Origin: Taxillus chinensis | Taxonomy: Eukaryota > Streptophyta > Magnoliopsida > Santalales > Loranthaceae | Assembly (NCBI GenBank): GCA_023512835.1 | Contig: CM042090.1 | Coordinates: 53,183,365 to 53,247,364 of the forward strand | Direction of reading: 5' to 3' | DNA length: 64,000 nt | Part shown: piece by piece, positions 56,132 to 64,000 of the stretch | How positions within the stretch are numbered: the first letter of the stretch is position 1 | How the letters are laid out: each line of letters opens with the position of its first letter | Position numbers and translations under genes: made by a program | Notes under the pieces: model-generated | Databases searched by the model: none | What the model saw: the letters and a program-made list of their open reading frames with translations, nothing else | Told to the model about the DNA's origin: nothing

Positions 56132-58861
56132 ATGGCACCCAGAATCTCTCTTTCCGGCGTTAATCCCGGCCATCTGGTTGATTGGAGCGCTGTCTCCAAC
56201 CCTCCGGACTGGTTTTCCGATATTTGCCCTCTTCTAGAAGCCTCTCACCTACTCGACCTGATCCCCAATCCTGCCGATCTGCTTATAGACGACATCCTCG
56301 AGTTTTACCAACGGATTCGCTGTACCACCGACTCCATCATTTCCTATGTTCGCGGTGAATCCATCCTCATTAACCCCGCCGTTCTCCACGCTGCTCTCCA
56401 TCTACCCCCCGGTGAACCACAGCGCCCCGATGCTGATCCCATGGCAGCTTCTATGGGTTGCACCTACAAAGGCAAGGAATACAAGGTGAAGTCCTTCCAA
56501 GGTCGCTATCGCTGTATGGCGACCATCTTGAGTCGATGTTTACTGGCTCGCACATCCGCCCTGGACTCCGTTCCGTATGACCTTCTTTTGGCCATGTACG
56601 GCATTTTTGAAGGTCTTCCAATGGACTGGGGGACATTTTTGTTCCGATTACTGCAGACTGGACCCAAGAACCGTTCTTTCGGGCGCATACTCAGCATTGT
56701 CTTCCGGCATCTTCATCCGGACCATTTCGCCTGCTCTGAAGCTGTTTCATTCCCTCCGGCCTATTACCTTCGCTATCTGATGCCTGATGGGAACATGACA
56801 ACCCGTCATCCCTCTGCAGCTCTCTGCCCTCTCCCTGCTGCGGAACAACAAGGCAGTTCTGTTGGTGACCCCTCTGCCAGCCATGCCCCAGAGGTCAGCT
56901 CTGCTCACCGGTCCTCCCGGATTCGGTCTGTTGCTGCACCCTCCATTTCTCGGGCTTCCCAGCACAGCGTCCGTGGCGACCCTTCCGAGGTTGCGGGACC
57001 CTCTCAGCGCAGCGTCCCTAAATCTATTTCCTCAGCCCCTTCTGCTGCGGATGTCCCCACACCCTCCACTTCCGCCATTGCTGCCGCGGTTGATACCGTT
57101 GTTGCTGCCGTCATTGCTGATGTCCCAGCATCTACTCCAGAAGCCCCTTTGCCTCCCCTACCTCAACCCCGAGATTACCTTGACCATCTCTTCGCCGACA
57201 CCTTAACGGACCTATGGCTACGTTGTAGCCTTGCCCACACTGCCTCCATTCTTGACACCGATCTCCGGGTGTTTTACACGCGCCATACCCAATCCCCAGA
57301 GACCATGATCATCTGGAACTTGGACCAAGGCTTTCTTACGTCGGCCTCCATTCCAGATGTGTCGTTCCCTACATCTTCTAGCCCGGTCCATGCCGCACAG
57401 AGTTCTTCCCCGGCTTAGGCTGGACCTTCTTCTCCTGCTGCCGCCATTCCCGTTGTTGACCTATCTGGTCAAAGCGGGTCTGCTGCTCCAGATGCCTCTA
57501 ATGCTCCAGATGCCCCTTATGTTGCTGCTGCTGGTACTCCTGCGGACTCCTCTGCCCAGCGCACTCCTGCTCCTGTTCATGCGGGGGAGTCCTCCAAAGC
57601 TCCGGAATTGGTCCATGGGCCTGCTTCTTTTGGCATGGTCCACTCCGACGCTGTGCTCTCCGCCCAGCTGGACCGACACGCTTAAGCTCATAGCCCCCAA
57701 ATATCCACCATCGCCGCCAAGGTTGATGCACTTGGCGCCCAACTCCTCTCCGCTCTCACTGATTCCTCCACTTCCATGGAACAGAAGATGGATCTCGTTG
57801 CCTCGTCCGTCCATTCCTTGTCTACCTCCTTCGCGGACCTGGCGCACACGATGGCTCGCCCTCCCATTGCTTCCCGGCGATCTGCCAAACCGGGGGAGAA
57901 AGTGTCATCTGATCCTTCTGCTCCTCCTGCACCACAACCATCCACTCGTGCTGAGAAGCGACCTGCCTCTTCATTGCTTCAGGGAGTCTAAATTCCCAAA
58001 CGTAGCCGCTTCTCTCAGCTAAGCTCCTCGAGTGCAGCTTTTCCTCCATCCTCTCCATCCGCAGCTGACACCTTCCTCCCATCATACGCGGCGTGTGACC
58101 CTTCAGATGCGGATGGAAGCGTGCATAAGGCAATGAAGTCCTATGCTGTGTCTTCTGCCGAGAGAAGATGTCTCTCTGACCTGTACCCTTTTTCCCCGGA
58201 CGACATTCGGACCCTTTGTTCGGAAAAAGGACTCTTTACAACAGAAGACATTGACAACTTCTCTAGGGCTGCTAAAATGGAGATGAGGCTGTTTCCATCT
58301 CTATACAAGGATGGGCACTTGTTTGAAGTTCTGCCGTGCTGGAATGAAGGCTATCTTCCCAGTGTAGATCTCATTCAGTCCTTCATCGACGGAACTGCTG
58401 AGGATAGCAAGCCATGGAAAACTCTCTCAACTATCCTCATTCCGTACCGGATCATGTCGCCACATTTCATGATGGTTGTCTTCATGATTCAGTCCAAACA
58501 AATGATTCTGATTGATTCTCATCAGATTGTGGAGCATTATGTAAGAAAGAATCAATGGGAACCACTATGTCTCAGGCTGACTGAAGCTGTGAAGAAAGCT
58601 AGATTATATGAAGAGTTGGGCATCACACCCTTGAGTCCAACTGAGAAGCTGAAGGCGACATTCCGGGGCAAGAAGCAAGTGCCATAACAGCCGGATGGAG
58701 ATAGCTGCGGGGCCTTTGTCTGTTACTTCATAAAGTCATTCTTAACTATGGACAAATCTTGGAGTCAACACACCACTTATACGATGAAGCAGACAATGGA
58801 GCTTAGAGAGAAAGCAACAACTATGATCTTCAAGTATAGTAAGCCTTATGTACCTCAATGA
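56132..58861 (+). pseudogene. SIRE-p accessory ORF: plant-transposon-like domain, linker, Ulp1/SENP-like C48 protease
   Basis: One reading frame of 909 codons runs from ATG 56132 to TGA 58859, broken only by four in-frame stops (TAG 57416, TAA 57683, TAA 57989, TAA 58685). Residues 1-200 form a domain with ILINPAVLH, GRYRCMATILSRC (from residue 124), GLPMDWGTFLFRLL and FGRILSIVF, homologous to the Athila accessory ORF. Residues ~225-560 are Ser/Pro/Ala-rich. A coiled-coil-like stretch lies near 520-580. The C-terminal ~250 residues resemble a Ulp1/SENP protease: His778 (SPHF), Asp795 (ILIDS), Gln853 and Cys859 (QPDGDSCGAF). The His-Asp spacing of 17 and Gln-Cys spacing of 6 equal those of yeast Ulp1 (H514, D531, Q574, C580). 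Three of the four stops are Gln codons (CAA or CAG) in SIRE-m. Whether it deSUMOylates anything is unknown. Confidence 0.8.
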
Positions 58862-58990
58862 AAATCTTGTATAAAGGCTGAATTGTATTCTGTTGCTGAT
58901 GAATGAAATTGGTTGTGATGCGTATTCTGTATGATATCTTTTTACACTGCTTACCAGATCAGATTACAAAGGGTTTGGGCATATCCATAA

Positions 58991-59001
58991 TTGGGGGAGA
59001 T
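58991..59001 (+). other. Polypurine tract (SIRE-p)
   Basis: TTGGGGGAGAT directly precedes TGTTGGATCAAG of the 3' LTR. The ~130 bp between the accessory stop and this tract hold no gene. Confidence 0.88.
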
Positions 59002-60871
59002 TGTTGGATCAAGCCCAGAATTTGGATAATGCTGATAAAGCCTTATGTAATTTGATCTGAGATCTTTTGTGTTTCTTTGGTCATTGCAGAAGATATGTTA
59101 TTAATCCGGAGATATACTCGTGAGAGCAAAGCTAAGGACAGGATACATAATCCTGATCCGGACAAGAGTGAGTGTCGTCAAACACTTGGTAAATAACCAA
59201 GTCACCAATACATACGGAATAAGGAACATTCATGCGGACTAACAACTTAAAAGCTATGGATTACGGAATCTGTTCCTAATGCCTCAAACGGACTAAGTCA
59301 AACTGATGCCGAGTAAGAGTCTTAGTCTACAAGGTTGCACGAAGTAAAAGGTTTGACATGGAGTTAAAAAAAGTTAAGTCTTCCCCTCAAGCGAACTAAA
59401 GAAGACACGGAGTAAGGCATCCGAGTCTTTCATACATACGGAGTAAGGAAGTATTGATGCGGAATAAGGACCCGAGTCTTTATTCGCACGGAGTAAGGAA
59501 ACTAGATGTGGAGTAAGGAATCCGGGCCACTTACTCATACGGAGTAAGGAACTTACATACGGAGTAAGGAACTTACTTACGGAGTAAGGAACTTACATGC
59601 GAAATAAGTAAGCGCTGACACGGACTAAGGATTCCAGTACCTAATAGATACGGAGTAAGCAACCACTAACACGGAGTAAGGTTCCGAGCTTCATTAGCAA
59701 CGGAGTAAGGAAAATTACACCGGACCAAGAAGATGCTACTTCAAACTACCGCATTTAAAGTTATCAGCTCGTGGTGTCCCGAGATAGCCTAGCCCATACC
59801 CGTCACAAGAATTTTGTCCGCTTTGGCCAACCAGTCTTGGGCCTCGCCCTCATGGCCTGCTCCGCACGGTTTTGTCTTTGGGCCTCACCCAAAACGCGTC
59901 CTTGTGAGGTGAGGTATCCGTCCCCTCCTATAAGGCGGACTTTGTTCTCCTCACCAAGCAATGTGGGACTAACACCCACTCATGGGTTGTTACAATCCAC
60001 CCCCCTTTGGAGGCCCACGTCCCCATGGGACCATGGCACACCGCTCCGGGTCTGGCTCTGATACCATCCGAGATAGCCCAGCCTATACCCGTCACAAGAA
60101 TTTTGTCCGCTTTGGCCAACCAGTCTTGGGCCTCGCCCTCATGGCCTGCTCCGCACGGTTTTGTCTTTGGGCCTCGCCCTCATGGCCTGCTCCGCACGGT
60201 TTTGTCTTTGGGCCTCGCCCAAAATGCATCCCTGTGAGGTGAGGTATCCGTCCCCTCCTATAAGGCAGACTTTGTTCTCCTCACCAAGCAATGTGGGACT
60301 AACACCCACTCATGGGTTATTACATGTCCCGATGTAAGACAAACTCGTTGAGAACCTGAAGAATCTTACACGTGGATCACCCGGATATGTGGACACAACC
60401 TCAATTATATTTGGGAACTCACAAAGGCACTTATACTCTTCAAACCCAAGATCTTGAGCTCCACAAACCGCAGCAGTCAAGGCAAAGAGATTACCGAGGA
60501 ATAGTTAGTGCTGAACGCATTCCGGAACTACAAGTTCCAAGGTTGTCTCTTAGGAATGTTTGTATAAATATTCATACTTGTACATTTGTGTACATGTGCG
60601 TAAGCAAGCCAAGATCAACCCTGTGTATGCACAAGAGTTCAAAAGATAGAATTAGGCTAGTGTGTGAATCCCTTTGTAAACAGAGTGTAAGAGAGTCTTG
60701 CTTCTATTTTGTTGTATTTATCTTTTGATAATAAAACAAAATACTTCCACTATCTGGTTATCTTCCATAGTGATTCTATCACTTAACTGGATAAATGTTT
60801 GTGTCTTAAGAGATTACAAAGAGTTTTGATAAGAGCCTATTCACCCCCCTCTAGGCTCCAAGGGACCATCA
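59002..60871 (+). repeat. SIRE-p 3' LTR (about 1320 bp plus TRIM insertion)
   Basis: It starts TGTTGGATCAAG and ends GGGACCATCA. It has about four 20-bp units (59541-59610) against about nine in the 5' LTR, which accounts for the ~98-bp length difference. The TRIM with its 5-bp duplication interrupts it at 59780-60324. Confidence 0.93.
59780..60324 (-). mobile_element. TRIM (terminal-repeat retrotransposon in miniature), 545 bp
   Basis: TSD TGTCC (59775-59779 and 60325-60329). Two LTRs, 59780-59994 (215 bp) and 60069-60324 (256 bp), flank 74 bp with no coding capacity. On the minus strand the LTR starts TGTAACAACCC. The internal part begins with a TGGTATCAGAGCC primer site (about 60052-60066) and ends with the polypurine tract AAAGGGGGGTGGAT (59995-60008). 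The 41-bp length difference is a tandem duplication inside the second LTR (about 60128-60215). It must depend on another element for enzymes. The apparent ORFs at 59771-60242 are repeat translations. Confidence 0.92.
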
Positions 60872-60876
60872 ACATT

Positions 60877-61194
60877 GCTACAGGAAGCTGTTGTGCTCAG
60901 TTGCTTTGGATAGCCAGTCAACTTTCAGACTATGGGTTTAACCTGAAGGCCGTGCCTCTATATTGTGACAATACAAGCGCCATTGCAATCTCCAACAATC
61001 CTGTTATGCATCCCAAAACCAAGCACATCGAGGTCAGACATCACTTCATACGTGACCATGTGCTGAAGAAAGACATTTCCCTGGAATATATTTCCACTGA
61101 TGACCAGCTTGCTGACATATTCACCAAACCACTGCAAGAAGTCAGGTTCAATGAACTTCTGACAAAACATGGCATGTTAAATTTAAATTCATAA
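60877..61194 (+). pseudogene. pol: copia-2 RNase H C-terminal part
   Basis: It continues 37386-38133 directly after SIRE-p: ATGSCCAQLLWIASQLSDYG, YCDNTSAIAISNNPVMHPK, HIEVRHHFIRDHVLKK and ADIFTKPLQEVRF, ending at a stop near 61192. The ORF can be read from inside the SIRE-p LTR (60799), but residues before 60872 belong to the LTR. The residual RNase H end is undamaged. Confidence 0.9.
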
Positions 61195-62824
61195 GTCTCA
61201 CAGCATGTCTTGTGTTTCATTTCAACCTAATTGCCTGTGCATGAACATAAGTATGACACTGTTAATGATTGTTTATGTCTCCATGAAAATTAGTAGTGAC
61301 TAAGTGTGATTCATGCATATCTAGTGCGGGAAATTGAGAAATCACATGGATAAAACTTGCCACCTCTGAACCTGGTTCAAGTCGTTTGTGCAACCTTTCA
61401 TGAATCCTCAAGTCTTGAGTGAAATGAGTGCAATTCCCTTTATGTTTAAATTAAATGATATTCCTATTACTTGTCATTTTTATTCTGAGCGAATATCACC
61501 TGTGTGGTATTGTATTCATTAACTAGCAGGAACTGTTGTATGTCATGGTACTATTGGCTTGCAAGGAAAGGATCCTCAATGATTTAATGCTCAAAGAATG
61601 ACTGAGACTATAGTATTTAAGAATCATAAAAAGCCTATTACTTAAAAAGAGCCACTACCTTTCACTAGAAAAAGGCAAGGTGAAAAAGGCAAAATGATAA
61701 TAGACAATAAATTGACTGCTTATCTTAGGGGGAGTCCTCACTATTCCCCTTGATTGTGTCTCTATTAGAGTAATAGTTGGAGGTCAAATTGTATGATCTC
61801 GTGATTCAAAAAGATACTGTGTTGAGCTCTATCCATGTAAAAAGGCTCATGAATAAGCACTAAAAATTGATGCTTTATAAAAGAAAAGAGACAACTCACA
61901 TAGACAACCTGCATGATCAAACTCCAAACTTTACCTATACTGTGATGTAAATTAGATAATGATAGAGTGTGTGTTCTGATTCTCAATAGGGCCATCTTGT
62001 CTCTTAAGTCATCTATGCTGAACTGAAAATCATTGTTGGCTCAGGGTTGTGGTAAGATTCGGTTGACCATGAGTATACCAAACAGTGTAATTCTAGTTCC
62101 TGAATTATACTCACATGCTGATCCGAGAGTGAGAGGGTGAGGCCTTCACTGAGTTAGTTTTGCTAATATGTGCGATGATTGTTGATGTTATGACTGGGTT
62201 GTTACATTTGATGAATCACGGTATACTGGATGCTATGTTAACATAGTGATCATTTTCTGGCACAAGATGTAGCGTGACAAAGTACTTAGTCATTTCTAAG
62301 GTAAATGGTAGTGATGCAGCAGCTATACATGTAAACCAGGTATTACGGTTGAAAGAAATCAAGTTCTGGGCACGTAATTTCAATTCCACTCACAATACTA
62401 TTCATCATGCATAATATTATGTGAATTGTCATATGCATCTCATGTGTGTTGTTAAGTGTTGAAAAAGTCCAAAGAAATCCACCTTTCTCTGAATTCGTAG
62501 TTGACCTCGAAGCAAACTGCATCGAAGAACTGCTGGATCGAAGACTGCTGCTTCGAAGCCTCGAAGGTTGAAGCCTCGAAGTCACAGTCCAAAGGATCGA
62601 AGCGAGACGGATTCTGTTACTCACTACTCAAGCATCGCAGACATGTCAGCACGTCACTGTGCAATTAAAATCCAAAACATACCGACTTAAGGAGTGACGT
62701 GGACTTTTCACTTAAGTATTCTAACGAGTGGATCCGGATGATAAAGAGGCAGGTCAGAGAAAAGAACACAGACCATGAAGACGAACCGACAGAGTGTGTG
62801 ACTTCTACGGTACACTTGTCAACT

Positions 62825-62834
62825 CATATATAAG
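62825..62834 (+). promoter_or_regulatory. TATA-like box in the probable copia-2 LTR
   Basis: CATATATAAG precedes a leader that contains CGAACCCTAACC and then a pure CT run. Position and composition fit an LTR promoter. Assignment by motif only. Confidence 0.4.
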
Positions 62835-62897
62835 TCACTGATAGAGACGGAGCCCAGAGGTATGTTCGTTATTTTCACACTCGAACCCTAACCATAG

Positions 62898-62898
<1 letters not shown>

Positions 62899-62936
<38 letters not shown>
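62899..62936 (+). repeat. (CT)n microsatellite
   Basis: About 38 bp of CT dinucleotides are followed by further CT-rich sequence to 63020, in the likely transcript leader of the copia-2 LTR. Confidence 0.95.
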
Positions 62937-62941
<5 letters not shown>

Positions 62942-63029
62942 CTCTCTCTTTCTCTCTTTCTCTCTCCCCTAACCACCTTCAAACCTTACAATCTCTCTCT
63001 ATGAGTGTCTCTTTCTCTCTCTACAAGCT

Positions 63030-64000
63030 TAATAACGTGCATTTTATGCCGTTATTCTATTGTTTATTTAGGGAGTTTAAGAGCATGATTAGAGCCTTAT
63101 TGTATTATATTTCACATATATCTGCTCTAACCCCTAGGAAGATGCTATTTGCAAATACATGTGTTTTTAAGCTGTTTTGGTAGATTTTGGAGATCACTTT
63201 GGACCATGTATATAGCCTCAAACCAATTGGCGTGCAGAACAAACATTTCTTAGCATGATATCCTCTATCTCCCACAGAAGTTTCAGAGCAATCGGACGTG
63301 AACGCCAATTGGACTGAAATGGCGTGCAAGCATATTTTTGCTTATCTGCCCTCCACAAGATGCAAGGAAGCTTAGGGAAGAATTTCAGCTAATTTGGAGG
63401 TGCATGCCAATTGGGCATATCACGTTCAAATTGACGTGCAGCCATATTTTTGCACCGATCCAGTCATTTTTCTATGCTGATCATTCTTTCCTAAAGGGCC
63501 TTGTCCATATTGTGCTTGGATTGAGAGATTTTAAAGTTTGTAGTGTCATTTATCAAAACTACGTCGTTTTGATAGATGGGCTAGGGTACACTTTATAATA
63601 CACATCAAGGCCCATCCATTCTCTATGAATAGAGGCTCTACATGTCCAAGGAGGGTGTGCAATTCATTCTACACGTTTTAGAGAGAGAGAGACGTTTTGG
63701 AGGCTGTTCCTGACCTAGGAGAGCAGCCGTCGCAGCCGTCGCGGATTTTGGAAACTTGGGTTGAAGCTTTGCTGTGCGCGTGGATAAGAAGAAGATGTTG
63801 AGCTTTTCTGCTTTGTGTTTGCTTGTAATCATGCGTGAGTAGTCTTTTAATCTAGGGGAGCAATATAGCCCCCTTGTTGTTGTGCTGAATTTATGAATAT
63901 TGGATTTGGATGATTGAGTTTTACATGTTTTATGAATCTGTTCTTATTCTTCTATCTCTAGGAAGTATACACCTTGGATTCTTAGCCCTAGTCTGGGGCA
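63030..64000 (+). mobile_element. Athila-type 5' LTR, truncated by window end
   Basis: It starts TAATAACGTGCATTTTATGCC, close to the Athila LTR start at 25381 (TGATAACGTGCATTTATGCC) with the terminal G changed to A. It shares TCTAGGGGAGCAAT(A/G)TAGCCCCC (63852) and CTTAGCCCT(A/T)GTCT with that LTR. Positions 63180-63530 are also strikingly similar to the Tekay-B family LTR, including the hairpin module. An ACGT palindrome lies at 63552-63573, with TATA candidates at 63592 and 63624. The element body lies beyond the window. Confidence 0.8.
63220..63450 (+). repeat. ACGTG hairpin module in the right-edge Athila-type LTR
   Basis: It contains CCAATTGGCGTGCAG (63228), GGACGTGAACGCCAATT...ATGGCGTGCAAGC (about 63295-63332) and GCATGCCAATT...AATTGACGTGCAG (about 63403-63442), each followed by CATATTTTTGC. 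The order and spacing equal those of the Tekay-B family LTR. Confidence 0.75.

Larger units (their letters stand above)
38134..60871 (+). mobile_element. SIRE-p: SIRE/Maximus-like copia element, plus strand, with two nested insertions
   Basis: TSD ACATT (38129-38133 and 60872-60876). 5' LTR 38134-39551, primer site 39554-39568, gag, protease, integrase, RT, RNase H to 45228, a non-coding stretch, accessory ORF 56132-58861, polypurine tract 58991-59001 and 3' LTR 59002-60871. Tekay-B (46091-55296) and a TRIM (59780-60324) are nested in it. Without them it is about 13 kb, the size of SIRE-m. The two LTRs are very alike apart from repeat copy number and the TRIM. It interrupts the copia-2 RNase H. 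Confidence 0.94.
61195..63029 (+). other. copia-2 3' non-coding region and probable LTR start
   Basis: No gene is seen. A purine-rich CTTAGGGGGAGTCC lies near 61725. Seven TCGAAG motifs cluster at 62517-62601. From about 62447 (TGTTAAGTGTTGAAAAAG) the sequence looks like an LTR U3: a TATA-like CATATATAAG at 62825-62834, a short leader, then a (CT)n run and CT-rich DNA to 63029. If so, this is the copia-2 3' LTR, interrupted by the Athila-type LTR at 63030. The exact LTR start cannot be fixed because its partner is missing. Confidence 0.45.

Noticed and set aside
58121..58687. A stand-alone host SENP/Ulp1 gene
   Set aside because: It is in frame with the upstream accessory domain, lies between pol and the polypurine tract within a TSD-bounded element, and recurs in SIRE-m.
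59771..60242. A host ORF or a Cassandra element at the TRIM
   Set aside because: The ORFs are open only through the LTR duplication, and I see no 5S rRNA-like segment in the LTR, so a generic TRIM is the safer call.
60799..60871. N-terminal residues of the ORF starting at 60799
   Set aside because: They are encoded by the SIRE-p LTR end; the copia-2 RNase H proper resumes after the TSD at 60877.
61765..62624. Minus-strand ORFs of 76-93 residues in the copia-2 3' region
   Set aside because: No family resemblance, no conserved context and a length expected by chance.

Overview
The window is a stack of nested LTR retrotransposons from a plant nuclear genome. I see no convincing host gene, RNA gene, CRISPR array or bacterial feature. 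The lineages present (Tekay-type chromoviruses, Athila, Tat/Ogre, SIRE/Maximus-like Ty1/copia and a TRIM) are plant-specific. The initiator-Met and TGGCGCC-type primer sites, the long LTRs and the nesting suggest a large, repeat-rich angiosperm genome, more likely a eudicot. The species cannot be named from the sequence.

Layout. (1) 1-11614: a Tekay-like Ty3/gypsy element (Tekay-A, +) that enters from the left. It has gag-PR-RT-RH-INT-chromodomain, and its 3' LTR is split by a 2022-bp solo LTR of a second Tekay family (9476-11497, TSD TGATG). (2) 11615-11770, 24590-25380 and 34959-about 37385: three pieces of one Tat/Ogre-type gag-protease region (+). It is split by a minus-strand SIRE-like element (SIRE-m, 11771-24584, TSD GATAT) and by an Athila element (25381-34953, TSD GTCTC). 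(3) About 37386-38133 and 60877-about 63029: a second copia element, fused abruptly to the Ogre remnant. It is split by a plus-strand SIRE-like element (SIRE-p, 38134-60871, TSD ACATT). (4) SIRE-p contains a full-length minus-strand Tekay element (Tekay-B, 46091-55296, TSD ATGTT, same family as the solo LTR) and a 545-bp TRIM (59780-60324, TSD TGTCC). (5) 63030-64000: the start of another Athila-type LTR that runs off the right edge.

Every element is decayed by frameshifts and in-frame stops, many of them Trp or Gln codons turned into stops. This fits long-term methylated, silenced heterochromatin. Order of insertion from the nesting: the Ogre and copia-2 hosts came first, then SIRE-m, Athila and SIRE-p, then Tekay-B, the TRIM and the solo LTR.

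The most interesting content is not the pol genes. Both SIRE-like elements carry, between pol and the 3' LTR, a long accessory ORF of about 909 codons. Its C-terminus has the His-Asp-Gln-Cys pattern of Ulp1/SENP (C48) cysteine proteases. Its N-terminal domain is recognisably homologous to the accessory ORF of the unrelated Athila (gypsy) element in the same window. Each accessory ORF has a TATA-like sequence upstream. In addition, Tekay and Athila LTRs share a roughly 450-bp U3 module with ACGTG-core hairpins about 100 bp apart and an ACGT-core palindrome before the TATA box. The Athila element repeats a similar hairpin as a roughly 100-bp tandem array just upstream of its internal TATA. These point to exchange of coding and regulatory modules between LTR retrotransposon lineages.
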